Source: an uncultured cyanobacterium
GTDB lineage: Bacteria; Cyanobacteriota; Cyanobacteriia; CACIAM-69d
DNA: 12,978 nucleotides
Direction of reading: 5' to 3'
Assembly (NCBI GenBank): GCA_937894105.1
Contig: CALCTI010000348.1
Coordinates: 1-12,978 of the forward strand
In this document: piece by piece, positions 12,898 through 12,978 of the stretch
Numbering within the stretch: the stretch's first letter is position 1
How the letters are laid out: each line of letters opens with the position of its first letter
Program-made: the position numbers and the translations under genes
Notes under the pieces: model-generated
The model's database searches: none
What the model saw: only the letters and a program-made list of their open reading frames with translations
Told to the model about the DNA's origin: nothing

Positions 12898-12978
12898 AGA
12901 GCGATGACAATTTTTGCATATCTCAAAATAATAATTGGGAACTCAAACTATTATTAGATCAACAAGAGACAAAAAATT

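Larger units (their letters stand above)
12623..12978. other. Gene-free right end with diverged repeat copy
   Basis: No reading frame here is worth calling on either strand. The leftmost 120 bases should hold the promoter of the DUF937-like gene; I see only its ribosome site with confidence. About 12744-12897 is the second copy of the small element. Beyond it the DNA is A/T-rich, with AATAATA at 12927-12933 facing TATTATT at 12949-12955, a 7-base inverted repeat around a 15-base loop. Confidence 0.55.

Noticed and set aside
1..12978. The many GCGATCGC palindromes as regulatory sites
   Set aside because: They occur throughout genes and gaps at a rate typical of HIP1 in cyanobacterial genomes, so they show lineage rather than local control.

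Overview
The window comes from a cyanobacterial chromosome. The evidence is about two dozen copies of the palindrome GCGATCGC (HIP1), spread through genes and gaps at roughly one per 540 bases, and a gene set typical of oxygenic phototrophs: heme oxygenase for bilin synthesis, a long-chain flavodoxin, a phylloquinone-type MenB and a zinc-site-free GltX. I cannot assign a genus from the sequence alone.

Layout from left to right. The window opens inside the 3' end of a CorC/HlyC-domain (CNNM/TlyC-type) membrane protein gene. Next are a 725-residue modular M15 peptidase and a 333-residue, single-span membrane protein of unknown function. A strong two-way hairpin terminator at 3972-4002 separates the latter from ho1 on the minus strand. 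ho1 and gltX diverge from a 437-base shared control region with a perfect 11-base tandem repeat next to ho1. After gltX come a small inverted-repeat mobile element, the flavodoxin gene and ppa. A RadD/YejH-like SF2 helicase lies on the minus strand. HU and msrB follow on the plus strand. They converge on a minus-strand pair, a DUF937-type EF-hand protein followed by menB. The right end is a gene-free stretch carrying a second, diverged copy of the small element.

How the genes relate. Several gene products meet in the photosynthetic apparatus. GltX makes Glu-tRNA, which feeds both translation and the tetrapyrrole pathway. Heme oxygenase diverts heme to biliverdin for phycobilins. MenB acts in phylloquinone synthesis for photosystem I. 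Flavodoxin accepts electrons from photosystem I when ferredoxin is scarce. Pyrophosphatase pulls biosynthetic reactions forward, and MsrB repairs oxidised proteins. Most genes look singly transcribed; the DUF937-menB pair is the only plausible operon.

Most notable observations. (1) The two copies of an inverted-repeat element (6667-6901 and about 12744-12897) record a history: copy 1 carries a nested 92-base insertion flanked by a 5-base duplication, and copy 2 lacks that insertion but has an 11-base unit in triplicate. (2) The flavodoxin has Arg at position 57, where the FMN-stacking Trp of the Anabaena protein sits. (3) The M15 peptidase has four FYxG-type helical repeats and two SH3-like repeats but no visible signal peptide. 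I found no CRISPR array, tRNA, rRNA, prophage or recognisable defence or biosynthetic cluster. Nothing here amounts to a clear new multi-gene system.
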